Of a stretch of DNA of 64,000 nucleotides, positions 53,401 through 61,391 are shown piece by piece. The translations under genes were made by a program, and so were the position numbers. The notes beneath the pieces are model-generated. The model did no database searches. It saw only the letters and a program-made list of their open reading frames with translations, and was not told where the DNA came from. How positions within the stretch are numbered: position 1 is the stretch's first letter; each line of letters opens with the position of its first letter. Origin of the DNA: Fimbriiglobus sp043785105 (lineage in GTDB: Bacteria; Planctomycetota; Planctomycetia; Gemmatales; Gemmataceae); NCBI GenBank assembly GCA_043785105.1, contig JAYVXO010000193.1, forward strand, positions 1-64,000, given 5' to 3'.

Positions 53401-54003
53401 ATGAAGCTTCCCGGACATATGATCGCGCTGGCCGTTGGCGCCGTGTTGGGTATCGTTGCCACGATGTTTTACCTCGGGCAACCGCGTCCGGCACGGGCTG
53501 CCGCGATCGACCGTTACCAAGATTACGTGATGGCAACGGGTGCCGTTTCCCTGAGCGCACGCCAACAACTGGATGGCGTTTGGATGCTCGACTATCGGTC
53601 GGGGAAACTGCTCGGCACCGTGATCGACAAGAGCCAGGGCAAAATCGTCGGGTGGGCCGAAGTCGATCTTGTCAGTGAATTTGAAGTCGCGCCGCGACAA
53701 GACGTTCACTTCATGATGGTGACCGGGTACATCACCGCCGGGCAATCCGCCCTTTATGTTGCGGAGACGGTGACCGGGAAATTCGGCGTTTACACGATGA
53801 CATCCGGCACGAACGGCCAGGGCGTTGTGATCCGTCGGCACGATCTCACGAGTTTCCGCAAGGCTGCGGAACCGGGCGTAGCACCTGCTGTTGCCGCCGG
53901 ACCCGCACCGATTGGAAACCCGGTTGCACCTACGCCGACGGTCACGCCAACCAACCCGCCTGTGCCAGCTCCTCCCATGAGCCTAAACACACCGAAGAAT
54001 TGA
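53401..54003 (+). CDS. Membrane-anchored protein of unknown function
   Basis: A 200-residue protein with GGAGGGCGGAAG just before the ATG. MKLPGHMIALAVGAVLGIVA starts an N-terminal membrane anchor, followed by a soluble domain (DYVMATGAVSLSARQQLDGV; IVGWAEVDLVSEFEVAPRQD; FGVYTMTSGTNGQGVVIRRH) and a Pro/Ala/Thr-rich tail of about 50 residues. No family is recognised. The gene is followed by a nested inverted repeat. Confidence 0.72.
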   Translation: MKLPGHMIALAVGAVLGIVATMFYLGQPRPARAAAIDRYQDYVMATGAVSLSARQQLDGVWMLDYRSGKLLGTVIDKSQGKIVGWAEVDLVSEFEVAPRQDVHFMMVTGYITAGQSALYVAETVTGKFGVYTMTSGTNGQGVVIRRHDLTSFRKAAEPGVAPAVAAGPAPIGNPVAPTPTVTPTNPPVPAPPMSLNTPKN

Positions 54004-54148
54004 ACCACGAATTACACGAATCGGACGAATAAAACCAGTTATCAAGAACGAGCGCGGGCTGTACTTGATAACTGGCTTTTCCTTTCCTGACTCATTGGCC
54101 GCCAAAACTCAAAGGTTTTATTCGTCCGATTCGTGTGATTCGTGGTGA
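54003..54148. repeat. Nested inverted repeat, CACGAAT type
   Basis: The left arm 54003-54035 (AACCACGAATTACACGAATC then GGACGAATAAAAC) pairs with the right arm 54114-54148 (GTTTTATTCGTCCGATTCGT and onward). Each arm is made of three CACGAAT-like units. The element at 57130-57280 has nearly the same arms, and 3526-3657 the same design with CACGGAA units. It encloses the hairpin at 54035-54080. Confidence 0.85.
54035..54080 (+). terminator. Terminator inside the nested inverted repeat
   Basis: CCAGTTATCAAG (54035-54046) pairs with CTTGATAACTGG (54064-54075), followed by CTTTTCC. It ends the membrane-anchored protein gene, repeating the design of the terminator at 3589-3631. Confidence 0.75.
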
Positions 54149-54233
54149 ACTTTTTGCTTCTGGTTCAGGGCAACGGTGGTGTAAGATTCTTGGACGGCTA
54201 GTCGCCAGGAACTTCATCCACGGTTCGGTCTCG

Positions 54234-55073
54234 ATGATTGATGTGCATATTCACGTCGTCCCGCCTAACCTTCCCGGCGTCGGGTCGTTGAACCCGTTGT
54301 TGCGTGAAAATCCCCACACGATTGCGGCCCGATTGCGGGACGAGATGCGGGCGAGTGGCGTCGATTCCATTTTTGCGATGGGCGAGTGGAACTGCACGGC
54401 CACGGACCCACTTGGAATCGCATCGACGTTGCAACTCGCCGAACTCGTCCCCGGATTGCGCCCGATCGGCATCATGGACCCCGTCCAGGGAAGTGACCGC
54501 GACCATCTCCAACGTGTCGATGCCGAACTCAGTCGCGGCCGAGTCGTGGCGCTGAAGGGCTACCTTGGCTACTTGCATTTTGAACCGGCCCATGCGAACT
54601 ATCGCCCGTATTACGAGATGGCCGCCAAGCACAAAATCCCGGTGATTTTTCACACGGGTGATACCTACTCCCCCTACGCGAAATTGAAGTATGCCCACCC
54701 GTTGGGTGTCGATGAGGTGGCGGTCGATCACCCCAATACCAAGTTCGTGATGGCCCATTTGGGCAACCCGTGGATGACCGACGCCGCCGAGGTTGTGTAT
54801 AAAAACCTCAACGTCTGGGCCGATCTCTCCGGGTTGGTGGTCGGCGATGGGTCCGAGTTTGCGAGCGAAGAACACCGGGCCACCATCTCCGACTTGGGTG
54901 CCAACATCCGCCGTGCCTTTCGGTACGCCGAACGCCCCACCCGCTTCCTTTTCGGCACCGACTGGCCTTTGGTCCCGATCGCCCCCTATCGTCAATTCAT
55001 CGCCTCGGTGATCCCGAGTGAGTTCCACCCGGAAGTGTTCACCGAAAATGCCCAATCGCTGTTCCGGCTCTAA
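54234..55073 (+). CDS. Amidohydrolase (amidohydrolase_2 family)
   Basis: A 279-residue protein from the ATG at 54234, giving the start MIDVHIHVVPP with the metal-binding HxH right at the N-terminus, as in the PF04909 family. Further ligand regions are VIFHTGDTYSPY, TKFVMAHLGNPWMTD and RFLFGTDWPLVPIAPYRQFI with the catalytic Asp. Members hydrolyse or decarboxylate lactones and carboxylic acids in the cytoplasm; the substrate here is unknown. A longer frame to 54135 would start inside the inverted repeat. Confidence 0.87.
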   Translation: MIDVHIHVVPPNLPGVGSLNPLLRENPHTIAARLRDEMRASGVDSIFAMGEWNCTATDPLGIASTLQLAELVPGLRPIGIMDPVQGSDRDHLQRVDAELSRGRVVALKGYLGYLHFEPAHANYRPYYEMAAKHKIPVIFHTGDTYSPYAKLKYAHPLGVDEVAVDHPNTKFVMAHLGNPWMTDAAEVVYKNLNVWADLSGLVVGDGSEFASEEHRATISDLGANIRRAFRYAERPTRFLFGTDWPLVPIAPYRQFIASVIPSEFHPEVFTENAQSLFRL

Positions 55074-55080
55074 GAAAAGA

Positions 55081-55167
55081 TTTCACCACAGAGGGCACGG
55101 AGAGCCACAGAGCAAACCAATACACGTATTTTCTTCTCTGTGGCCCTCTGTGTCCTCTGTGGTGAAT
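55081..55167. repeat. Nested inverted repeat, CACAGAG type
   Basis: The left arm 55081-55113 (TTTCACCACAGAGGGCACGG, AGAGCCACAGAG) pairs with the right arm 55133-55167 (CTCTGTGGCCCTCTGTGTCC, TCTGTGGTGAA). The spacing and unit design match the CACGAAT elements, but the repeated unit is CACAGAG. It follows the amidohydrolase stop directly. Confidence 0.85.
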
Positions 55168-55269
55168 CGTCTTCGTCTTTCGTGAGTTCTCCCAGGTCGG
55201 GTTTCTTTCCGGGTCGATTCTGCGATAATTCCCCCACGGTTACTTGTCATCCTTCTACGGTCACCACCG

Positions 55270-57117
55270 ATGCTTAATACCGCTTTGCAAGACGCAATCC
55301 TCCGCATCCTTCCTCGGGTGAAGACGCCGGGGCAATACTCGGGCGGGGAACTGAACTCGGTCCGCAAGGACCACCGGCAGGTTCGTGGCAAACTGTGCCT
55401 CTGTTTCCCGGACACGTATGGCATGGGGATGAGCCACCACGGGTTGCAGGTTCTGTACACGATCATGAACAACGACCCGCAGTGGGCGTGTGAACGGGCC
55501 TTCACGCCGTGGCTGGATTTTGAAGCCGAGTTGCGAGCCAAGAAGCTGCCGCTCTACGGCCTCGAAACCTTCACTCCGCTTGACCAGTTCGATCTCCTCG
55601 GGTTTAGCTTGCAGTACGAGGTGAGCTACACCAACCTCCTCACGATGCTCGATCTTGGCGGCGTGCCGATGTTCAGTGACGAACGGCTTGTCACGGACCC
55701 GCTCGTGGTAACTGGCGGGCCGGGTGCGCAGAACCCGGAATTGCTCGCGCCGTTCGTCGATATTTGCGTCGTCGGGGATGGTGAAGAATCGTTGCCGTGG
55801 ATCATGGAAAAGTGGGTCACGTTGAAGGAACGCGCGATCCGGGCCGGGGACATCAGTTTCCGCCGTCGCCAGGAGATGATTGCGGAAATTGCCGGGAGTA
55901 CGAATTGGGCTTACGCGCCGATGTTTTACGAACCGGAGTACCACAAGGACGGCACGATTGCGACCATCAACCGCACACGGACCGACGTGCCGTCAGAAAT
56001 TACGTCGTGTACCATCACGACCGATCTCGAAGCGATCCCGCTGCCAACCAAGCCGGTCGTGTCGTTCGTCAAGACGCCGCACGACCGCATTGCTATCGAG
56101 ATTATGCGTGGTTGCCCACACCAGTGCCGGTTCTGTCAATCGACTGTCATTAAGCGCCCGATGCGGTTCCGCACGGTGGAAACGATCGTGCAATCCGCAC
56201 TCGAAAGCTACCGCAACACCGGCATGAACGAGATTAGTTTGCTGTCCCTCTCGACCAGCGATTACCCGCAGTTCGAGGAACTCATCAAGCGGATGTACGA
56301 GGTCTTCACTCCCCTTGGCGTGAACGTTTCCCTACCGAGTCTGCGAATCAACCACCAGTTGCGCACGCTGCCGGGGTTGGTGCAGGGCGTTCGCAAAGCC
56401 GGTCTGACATTGGCGCCCGAAGTGGCCCGCGACGACATGCGTGAACAGATTCGCAAGAAGATCAAAAACGACGACCTGTACACCGGCTGCCGTGAAGCGT
56501 TCAAGAACGGTTGGCAAAAGGTGAAGCTCTACTTCCTGTGCGGTCTCCCCGGCGAGCGGCCGATCGACCTGGAAGGCATTGTCGAAATGGCCGACCACAT
56601 CGCCCAGATCAGCAAAGAGGTCACGGGGCGGTATAAGGAAGTGACCGCAAGCGTGTCGAACTTCGTGCCGAAACCGCACACGCCGTACCAGTGGAACGGG
56701 ATGCAAGACCGCGAATACTTCAAATGGGCGGGGTACTACATTCGCTCCAAGTGCCGTCAGCGTAGTGTGCGAATTCGCCAGCACGACATCGAAACCAGCT
56801 TGCTCGAAGGCATCCTGACACGGGGTGATCGGCGGGTGGCAGCGGGGTTGTACGAAGCGTGGAAACGCGGCGCCCGGCTCGATAGCTGGCAAGAGTGCTT
56901 CAAGCCCGACCTGTGGTGGGGCGCGTTCCGCGATCTCGGCATCGACACCGCCTTCTACACCCACCGCCAACGCCCGACGGGTGAACGGTTACCGTGGGAC
57001 CACGTCAACGTAAAAAAGGGCCGCGCGTACCTGGAGAAGGAACAAGAACGCAGCGTGATTCAACTCGGCGTCATGGCCGAAGCCGTCGGCAAGGAAGCGT
57101 CGGGCTGCGGTGGGTAA
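55270..57117 (+). CDS. TIGR03960-type B12-binding radical SAM protein
   Basis: A 615-residue protein. The N-terminal third (GQYSGGELNSVRKDHRQVRG; FPDTYGMGMSHHGLQVLYTI; TNLLTMLDLGGVPMFSDERL; PFVDICVVGDGEESLPWIME) is the B12-binding-like domain of the TIGR03960 family. The radical SAM cluster motif is C282-x3-C286-x2-C289 in GCPHQCRFCQSTVIKRPMRF. The C-terminal region has SLPSLRIN, TLAPEVARDDMREQIRKKI and FVPKPHTPYQW. In many bacteria this protein is fused to or followed by a DUF2344 (TIGR03936) protein; no such partner is seen here. The substrate is unknown. Confidence 0.9.
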   Translation: MLNTALQDAILRILPRVKTPGQYSGGELNSVRKDHRQVRGKLCLCFPDTYGMGMSHHGLQVLYTIMNNDPQWACERAFTPWLDFEAELRAKKLPLYGLETFTPLDQFDLLGFSLQYEVSYTNLLTMLDLGGVPMFSDERLVTDPLVVTGGPGAQNPELLAPFVDICVVGDGEESLPWIMEKWVTLKERAIRAGDISFRRRQEMIAEIAGSTNWAYAPMFYEPEYHKDGTIATINRTRTDVPSEITSCTITTDLEAIPLPTKPVVSFVKTPHDRIAIEIMRGCPHQCRFCQSTVIKRPMRFRTVETIVQSALESYRNTGMNEISLLSLSTSDYPQFEELIKRMYEVFTPLGVNVSLPSLRINHQLRTLPGLVQGVRKAGLTLAPEVARDDMREQIRKKIKNDDLYTGCREAFKNGWQKVKLYFLCGLPGERPIDLEGIVEMADHIAQISKEVTGRYKEVTASVSNFVPKPHTPYQWNGMQDREYFKWAGYYIRSKCRQRSVRIRQHDIETSLLEGILTRGDRRVAAGLYEAWKRGARLDSWQECFKPDLWWGAFRDLGIDTAFYTHRQRPTGERLPWDHVNVKKGRAYLEKEQERSVIQLGVMAEAVGKEASGCGG

Positions 57118-57129
57118 ATCAAGAGAAAT

Positions 57130-57280
57130 CACCACGAATCACACGAATCGGACGAATGAAATCAGAATGAGCTAAAACGATGCGTCGCCCGTGTACCGGT
57201 GTCCTCAAAGCAGTTCGATGTCTTAATATGTAGTTGTTTCTGATTTGTCTAATTCGTTCGATTCGTGCTATTCGTGGTGA
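57130..57280. repeat. Nested inverted repeat, CACGAAT type
   Basis: The left arm 57130-57166 (CACCACGAATCACACGAATC, GGACGAATGAAATCAGA) pairs with the right arm 57239-57280 (TCTGATTTGTCTAATTCGTT, CGATTCGTGCTATTCGTGG). It is the second close copy of the element at 54003-54148. The right arm abuts the ATG of the exonuclease gene, so it must contain or adjoin its ribosome binding region. Confidence 0.85.
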
Positions 57281-57285
57281 AATTG

Positions 57286-57870
57286 ATGGCTTCCCCGCTG
57301 AAGTTACCCCCGCGCGACGGTGCCTTTGTCGCCATCGACTTCGAGACTGCCGATCATGGTCCGGATAGCGCGTGTGCGGTCGGGTTGGTGCGGGTGGAAA
57401 ACATGCAGGTCGTGCGCCGTGAGGTTGTGTTGATTCGACCGCCGCGACCGAAGATTCTGTTTACCTATGTTCATGGCATCACGTGGAACATGGTAGCCAA
57501 CGCGCCGACGTTTGGCGAAGTGTGGCCGTTGATCGAAAACATTTTTGACGGGGCCACCCATTTCACCGCCCACAACGCTACCTTTGATCGCCGCGTGTTG
57601 GAAGCCTGTTGTACGGCTGCGAAACTGCCGGTTCCGCCGTTGCCGTTTCTGTGCAGTGTTCACATCGCCCGCAAACGGTGGGGGTTGAAGCCGAACAACC
57701 TTCCGACGGTCTGTCGCCGTCTCGGAATTGGTTTGATTCACCACGATGCCGGGTCCGACGCGGAAGCCTGTGCCCGGATTGTGATCGCGGCAGCGGCCCA
57801 AGATGCCGAACAACTCAACGGGGCTTCGTCGCCACATCCGCAGGCCAATCCAACTCCACGCCGGTTTTAA
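57286..57870 (+). CDS. DnaQ-like 3'-5' exonuclease (DEDDh)
   Basis: A 194-residue protein from the ATG at 57286. ExoI motif FVAIDFETADHG (Asp and Glu), ExoII FTAHNATFDRRVLEA (Asp) and ExoIII HHDAGSDAEACARI (His and Asp) form the DEDDh set of DnaQ/PolC-epsilon exonucleases. It is a stand-alone proofreading-type or repair exonuclease rather than a full polymerase subunit. The last 56 bases overlap the end of the convergent FAD oxidoreductase gene. Confidence 0.92.
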   Translation: MASPLKLPPRDGAFVAIDFETADHGPDSACAVGLVRVENMQVVRREVVLIRPPRPKILFTYVHGITWNMVANAPTFGEVWPLIENIFDGATHFTAHNATFDRRVLEACCTAAKLPVPPLPFLCSVHIARKRWGLKPNNLPTVCRRLGIGLIHHDAGSDAEACARIVIAAAAQDAEQLNGASSPHPQANPTPRRF

Positions 57871-59521
57871 TCAACGTCGCCTGGAAGTCGGCCAAGAGTT
57901 TAGCATCCGCACGCACCTTCCGCGGCGGCAGCTTCTTCGCCAGACAATACGCGATGAGGTTGCCAACCGATTCGCCAATGTTCCACTCCACCGGGTGCAG
58001 CCGATAGCAGCCGTTCGTAATGTGCGTGACCCCGAGATTTTTGCACGCCGGGAGCAGGTTTTCGATGCGTTGCGGGATCAGCGCACCGAGCGGAATTTGA
58101 AACGGCAGCGACGACACGTCAATGTAATTGTCACCACCTGACGACGGGTGCAGGTCGATGCGATAGCTACCTACGCCGACGGAGTCCGCGAACTTCTCCG
58201 CCGTGAATTCCCCCGCCTTTTTCCCGAGTGCCTTGGCCCGCGCCTCGGTGCCGACGTGGTTTTCCGTGACGGTGAACTCGGCCTTGATGCGGCGACTTTC
58301 GCGGATGTACGGGGCTTGCGCCACACCCGTTTCGGTGCCGAGGATGTCACTACGCAACCGCAAACCCTTCCAGCCTTGCTTCCCGTCCGCACGCGGCGCT
58401 TCGGTTTGCATCCAGTAGAACAGTGCTAAACTGAGGTCGATGCCTCGGTCGGAGTGCTTCTGGATTTCACCCTTCGGAAGGTCGATGAGGTTGCCAAGCC
58501 AGTAGTCGTTTTGCGGCCAGTTCACGAGGCACACATCACCGGCATACGTGCCATCTACAAAGTTCTTGCGGTCCACAATGCGGCGATACGTCCACAGGTT
58601 CAACTTCCCCTTTTCAGCCGGTCCCATCGGGTTGAAATCCACGGCCCGGACTTTGGACGTGTCGTTGTATTGCGTCACGTCCCACGACAGCAGTTTGCCC
58701 GGCCAAGGTGGTGTCATCTTCGGGATGTAGTCACGCCAGAATGCGTAATCCTTCGGCTTGGCAATCGTGTGGTCTTCGCCGTCAACGTAGTCCATCGCAA
58801 AGCACCACGTGAACGCCTGTTGGTTCGCGGGATTGGCGTGCGTCGGGGCGTGCGGTTCGTTGGTGTCCTTCTGGCTCTCGGCACCAATCACGTACTCGAC
58901 TTTTGCCAACGGCAACAGGTCACCGAGTTCCGTGGCATCGATGAAATACGGTGCGGATAACGTGATTTCTGACGAATGCCCTGAAATGGAAACGGATCGA
59001 ATGCGATCCGCTTGCACATCGGCGGATTTCACCTCGTAGCCCTGCAGCAATCGTACTTTGCCGTTGCTCAAGTACGGCGCGAGCATCTGCAACAACACGG
59101 CCACGGCAACTCGCGGTTCATGGCAGAGCTTCGAGACACTGCCATTACCGGGGTTGAACGCCGGCACTTTCCGTGCGGTTTCAGTGAGTGGAAAATGGTT
59201 GCGGTAGTAGTCCCGGATATCGGTGCGGAATTGGCGGTACAGTTTCGTGCTACCGAATTGCTCAATCCACGGGTGCTCGTCCGGCGGCACTCCCTGTGAC
59301 GTGAGTTGGCCGCCAACCCAGTCGTTCACTTCGGTCATGATGACCGACAGTCCCGCCTTCGCCGCAGCCAGTGCCGCCGCGCACCCCCCAACCCCAGCCC
59401 CAAGAATGACCACGTCCGCTTTCAATTCCCGCAACTTGGTTTTCGGTTCCTGACCAAACGCGGGCAAATACGTGGCCAACGGCGTGATGGCGGAGAGGGA
59501 GAGGAAGGCACGGCGATTCAT
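57815..59521 (-). CDS. Tat-exported FAD-dependent oxidoreductase
   Basis: A 568-residue protein with the leader MNRRAFLSLSAITPLATYLP (twin-arginine type). The dinucleotide fold VVILGAGVGGCAAALAAAKA (GxGxxG) starts near residue 37, followed by IMTEVNDWVGGQLTSQG, the family-typical FIDATELGDLLPLAKVEYVI and a C-terminal ITNGCYRLHPVEWNIGESVG (FAD-binding). This is the PF12831 group, often found with sugar or alcohol dehydrogenases in planctomycetes. The substrate is unknown. It precedes the aspartyl protease pair by 5 bp on the same strand. Confidence 0.9.
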   Translation of the reverse strand: MNRRAFLSLSAITPLATYLPAFGQEPKTKLRELKADVVILGAGVGGCAAALAAAKAGLSVIMTEVNDWVGGQLTSQGVPPDEHPWIEQFGSTKLYRQFRTDIRDYYRNHFPLTETARKVPAFNPGNGSVSKLCHEPRVAVAVLLQMLAPYLSNGKVRLLQGYEVKSADVQADRIRSVSISGHSSEITLSAPYFIDATELGDLLPLAKVEYVIGAESQKDTNEPHAPTHANPANQQAFTWCFAMDYVDGEDHTIAKPKDYAFWRDYIPKMTPPWPGKLLSWDVTQYNDTSKVRAVDFNPMGPAEKGKLNLWTYRRIVDRKNFVDGTYAGDVCLVNWPQNDYWLGNLIDLPKGEIQKHSDRGIDLSLALFYWMQTEAPRADGKQGWKGLRLRSDILGTETGVAQAPYIRESRRIKAEFTVTENHVGTEARAKALGKKAGEFTAEKFADSVGVGSYRIDLHPSSGGDNYIDVSSLPFQIPLGALIPQRIENLLPACKNLGVTHITNGCYRLHPVEWNIGESVGNLIAYCLAKKLPPRKVRADAKLLADFQATLIKTGVELDWPADVATKPR

Positions 59522-59526
59522 GGCGG

Positions 59527-60372
59527 TTAGAACCCTTTGGTTGGCGTCACTTTCAGCGTCATCTTTTTACTACCTCGCTCGATGACGACATCAACTGCTC
59601 GACCTGGTTTCACCAAACTTGTGGCCAAATACGTATCGCCAAGTGAGTCCGTCCAGCGGCCATCAATCGTGATGATGCGATCCTCGGGTTGCAACCCCGC
59701 CTGTGATGCCGGGCTATTCTCGTAGACCTTTCTCACGAACACGGAAGTGGTGTCGCCTTCAACATCTTCACGCAACGTCAAACCCCACACACCAGCGGCA
59801 CCGACGATTTTTGGTTCGCTGGATTTCTCACCAGCCGTCATCAAGTTCTTGGTCAAGTCTTGGATGTAGTCGCCCGGTTTGTAGTTGGTCGGCTTCAGGA
59901 TCAACTGCTTCTTCTGGTAGTCCACGGTCGAGGAGTATCGGCCAAAGAACGGGAAGCCGACGATCCCTTCGATCGGCCCGTAGTCGTCCGAGAACATGTC
60001 CGAAATCGCTTTCACGGTGGGGTGATCCATCACAATTGCGGGCAGTTTTTCGGCGGTGATGCCGCCCACTTGCATCTTCGCCACGTCGATCTGGTTCAGC
60101 CCGCCGAACAAACTGAACCCACCGCCACCCTTCTTCAATATCCCCGCATCTTTCGCAAGGCGATTGTTCAACAAGTTGATCGGGGCGCCCGTATCAAAGA
60201 TCAATTTATACGGCCCTTTGTCGTTAATCATCACTTCCAACAACATATGTCGGGATGGTAACAACTTGAACGGAATTGTCACAGCCTTATCACTCGGCGG
60301 CGCTTGGCATTGCCCCAATTGTGCGCAGAATGTGATACAGGTTATCACACCGATATATTTTAAGCTCTTCAC
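59527..60372 (-). CDS. Secreted retropepsin-like aspartyl protease with PDZ domain (copy 2)
   Basis: About 281 residues from a GTG at 60372, which lies 1 base after the stop of the upstream paralogue and gives a signal peptide (KSLKYIGVITCITFCAQLGQ); a frame extension to 60450 would overlap that paralogue. KLIFDTGAPINLLNNRLAKD holds the D-T-G of retropepsin-like proteases, followed by IEGIVGFPFFGRYSSTVDYQ. The C-terminal 90 residues are a PDZ domain (WGLTLREDVEGDTTSVFVRK; NSPASQAGLQPEDRIITIDG). Copy 1 lies directly upstream. Confidence 0.86.
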   Translation of the reverse strand: MKSLKYIGVITCITFCAQLGQCQAPPSDKAVTIPFKLLPSRHMLLEVMINDKGPYKLIFDTGAPINLLNNRLAKDAGILKKGGGGFSLFGGLNQIDVAKMQVGGITAEKLPAIVMDHPTVKAISDMFSDDYGPIEGIVGFPFFGRYSSTVDYQKKQLILKPTNYKPGDYIQDLTKNLMTAGEKSSEPKIVGAAGVWGLTLREDVEGDTTSVFVRKVYENSPASQAGLQPEDRIITIDGRWTDSLGDTYLATSLVKPGRAVDVVIERGSKKMTLKVTPTKGF

Positions 60373-60373
60373 T

Positions 60374-61249
60374 TTATAGCCCCTTTCCGAGTGTGATGAC
60401 CAAAACCGGAGTTTCATCGCCGCGTTTGACACGAATCTTCGCCTCGTCACCCGGCTTGGTATTCGCTAGCAACCGAGTGAGATCTTTCACGCGGTCAATA
60501 TCCTCGAAGCTCGCCTTGCCCTTCTTGCGGTCGCTGGTTGTGATCGAAATCGCTTCGAGTTTGTCCCCCGTTTTTAAGCCTGCTTTGCTAGCCGGTGTGC
60601 CCTCCAGGACCGACTTCACAACGACTTCGTCGTTCTTGTCTTCGATCTCGAACCCGAGAAATCCACGCGGCTGCGTCTCGAAATTCGGCTTGATGCCCAT
60701 GAACCCGGCGAGCATTTTCATCACTGGCCCGAGTAGATCGAGACTGCCTTGGCTATTGTTCTTGCCCATCGCATTCACCGCGGGCGGATCGTATGCCAAC
60801 GGCACCCACACCAGTTTATCTGCTGCAAAGTCATATGTAATGCGATACTTGGCCAAAATGTTATATCCAATCACGCCATGCAGTTCGACACCGGCCAGAC
60901 CCATGCCGTTCATCCCTTCAAGTTGGAACAAATCCGCAATCCGGCACTTCGCTTCCTCAACAACCAACCCACCTTCAAGTTCAAACCGATCCAGCTTGCT
61001 CCAACCTTTATCATCCACTTCCAAACCGGCTTGGGCGGCGATTTTCTTCGGGATAAATACCGAGGGTGCGCCGGTGTCCAGTATCAGATTAAACGGCCCT
61101 TTCCCGTTGACCTTCACCCGCACCATCACGTGCTTCGTGTCGGTCAATCGGTACGGAATTTGAAACGACTTTTCCGCAGGCGGATCAGCAGCCGGCGCCA
61201 TGCCACACACCAGTGTCGGCACAATCAGGGCAAGCAACCAACAACGCAT
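60374..61249 (-). CDS. Secreted retropepsin-like aspartyl protease with PDZ domain (copy 1)
   Basis: About 291 residues from the ATG at 61249, preceded by GGAG; an ATG at 61261 is also in frame. Signal peptide MRCWLLALIVPTLVCGMAPA. NLILDTGAPSVFIPKKIAAQ carries the D-T-G catalytic motif, and HGVIGYNILAKYRITYDFAA is the second half of the protease. The PDZ domain follows (GFLGFEIEDKNDEVVVKSVL; GTPASKAGLKTGDKLEAISI). Paralogous to the next gene, with which it forms a tandem pair with 1-bp spacing; both probably act on the outside of the inner membrane. Confidence 0.88.
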   Translation of the reverse strand: MRCWLLALIVPTLVCGMAPAADPPAEKSFQIPYRLTDTKHVMVRVKVNGKGPFNLILDTGAPSVFIPKKIAAQAGLEVDDKGWSKLDRFELEGGLVVEEAKCRIADLFQLEGMNGMGLAGVELHGVIGYNILAKYRITYDFAADKLVWVPLAYDPPAVNAMGKNNSQGSLDLLGPVMKMLAGFMGIKPNFETQPRGFLGFEIEDKNDEVVVKSVLEGTPASKAGLKTGDKLEAISITTSDRKKGKASFEDIDRVKDLTRLLANTKPGDEAKIRVKRGDETPVLVITLGKGL

Positions 61250-61391
61250 GGTTGTCTCCATAGGTGGGAATCAGCGGTATAGGCAGTCTGACAGATTGTA
61301 CCACGATCGGAAGTGTCCGGGGATCCAACTCGGTTCGCGGGAGTGCTAAAAGCGAATTCGTTGTGTCGCTGTAAACGACATCCGGTCATTC

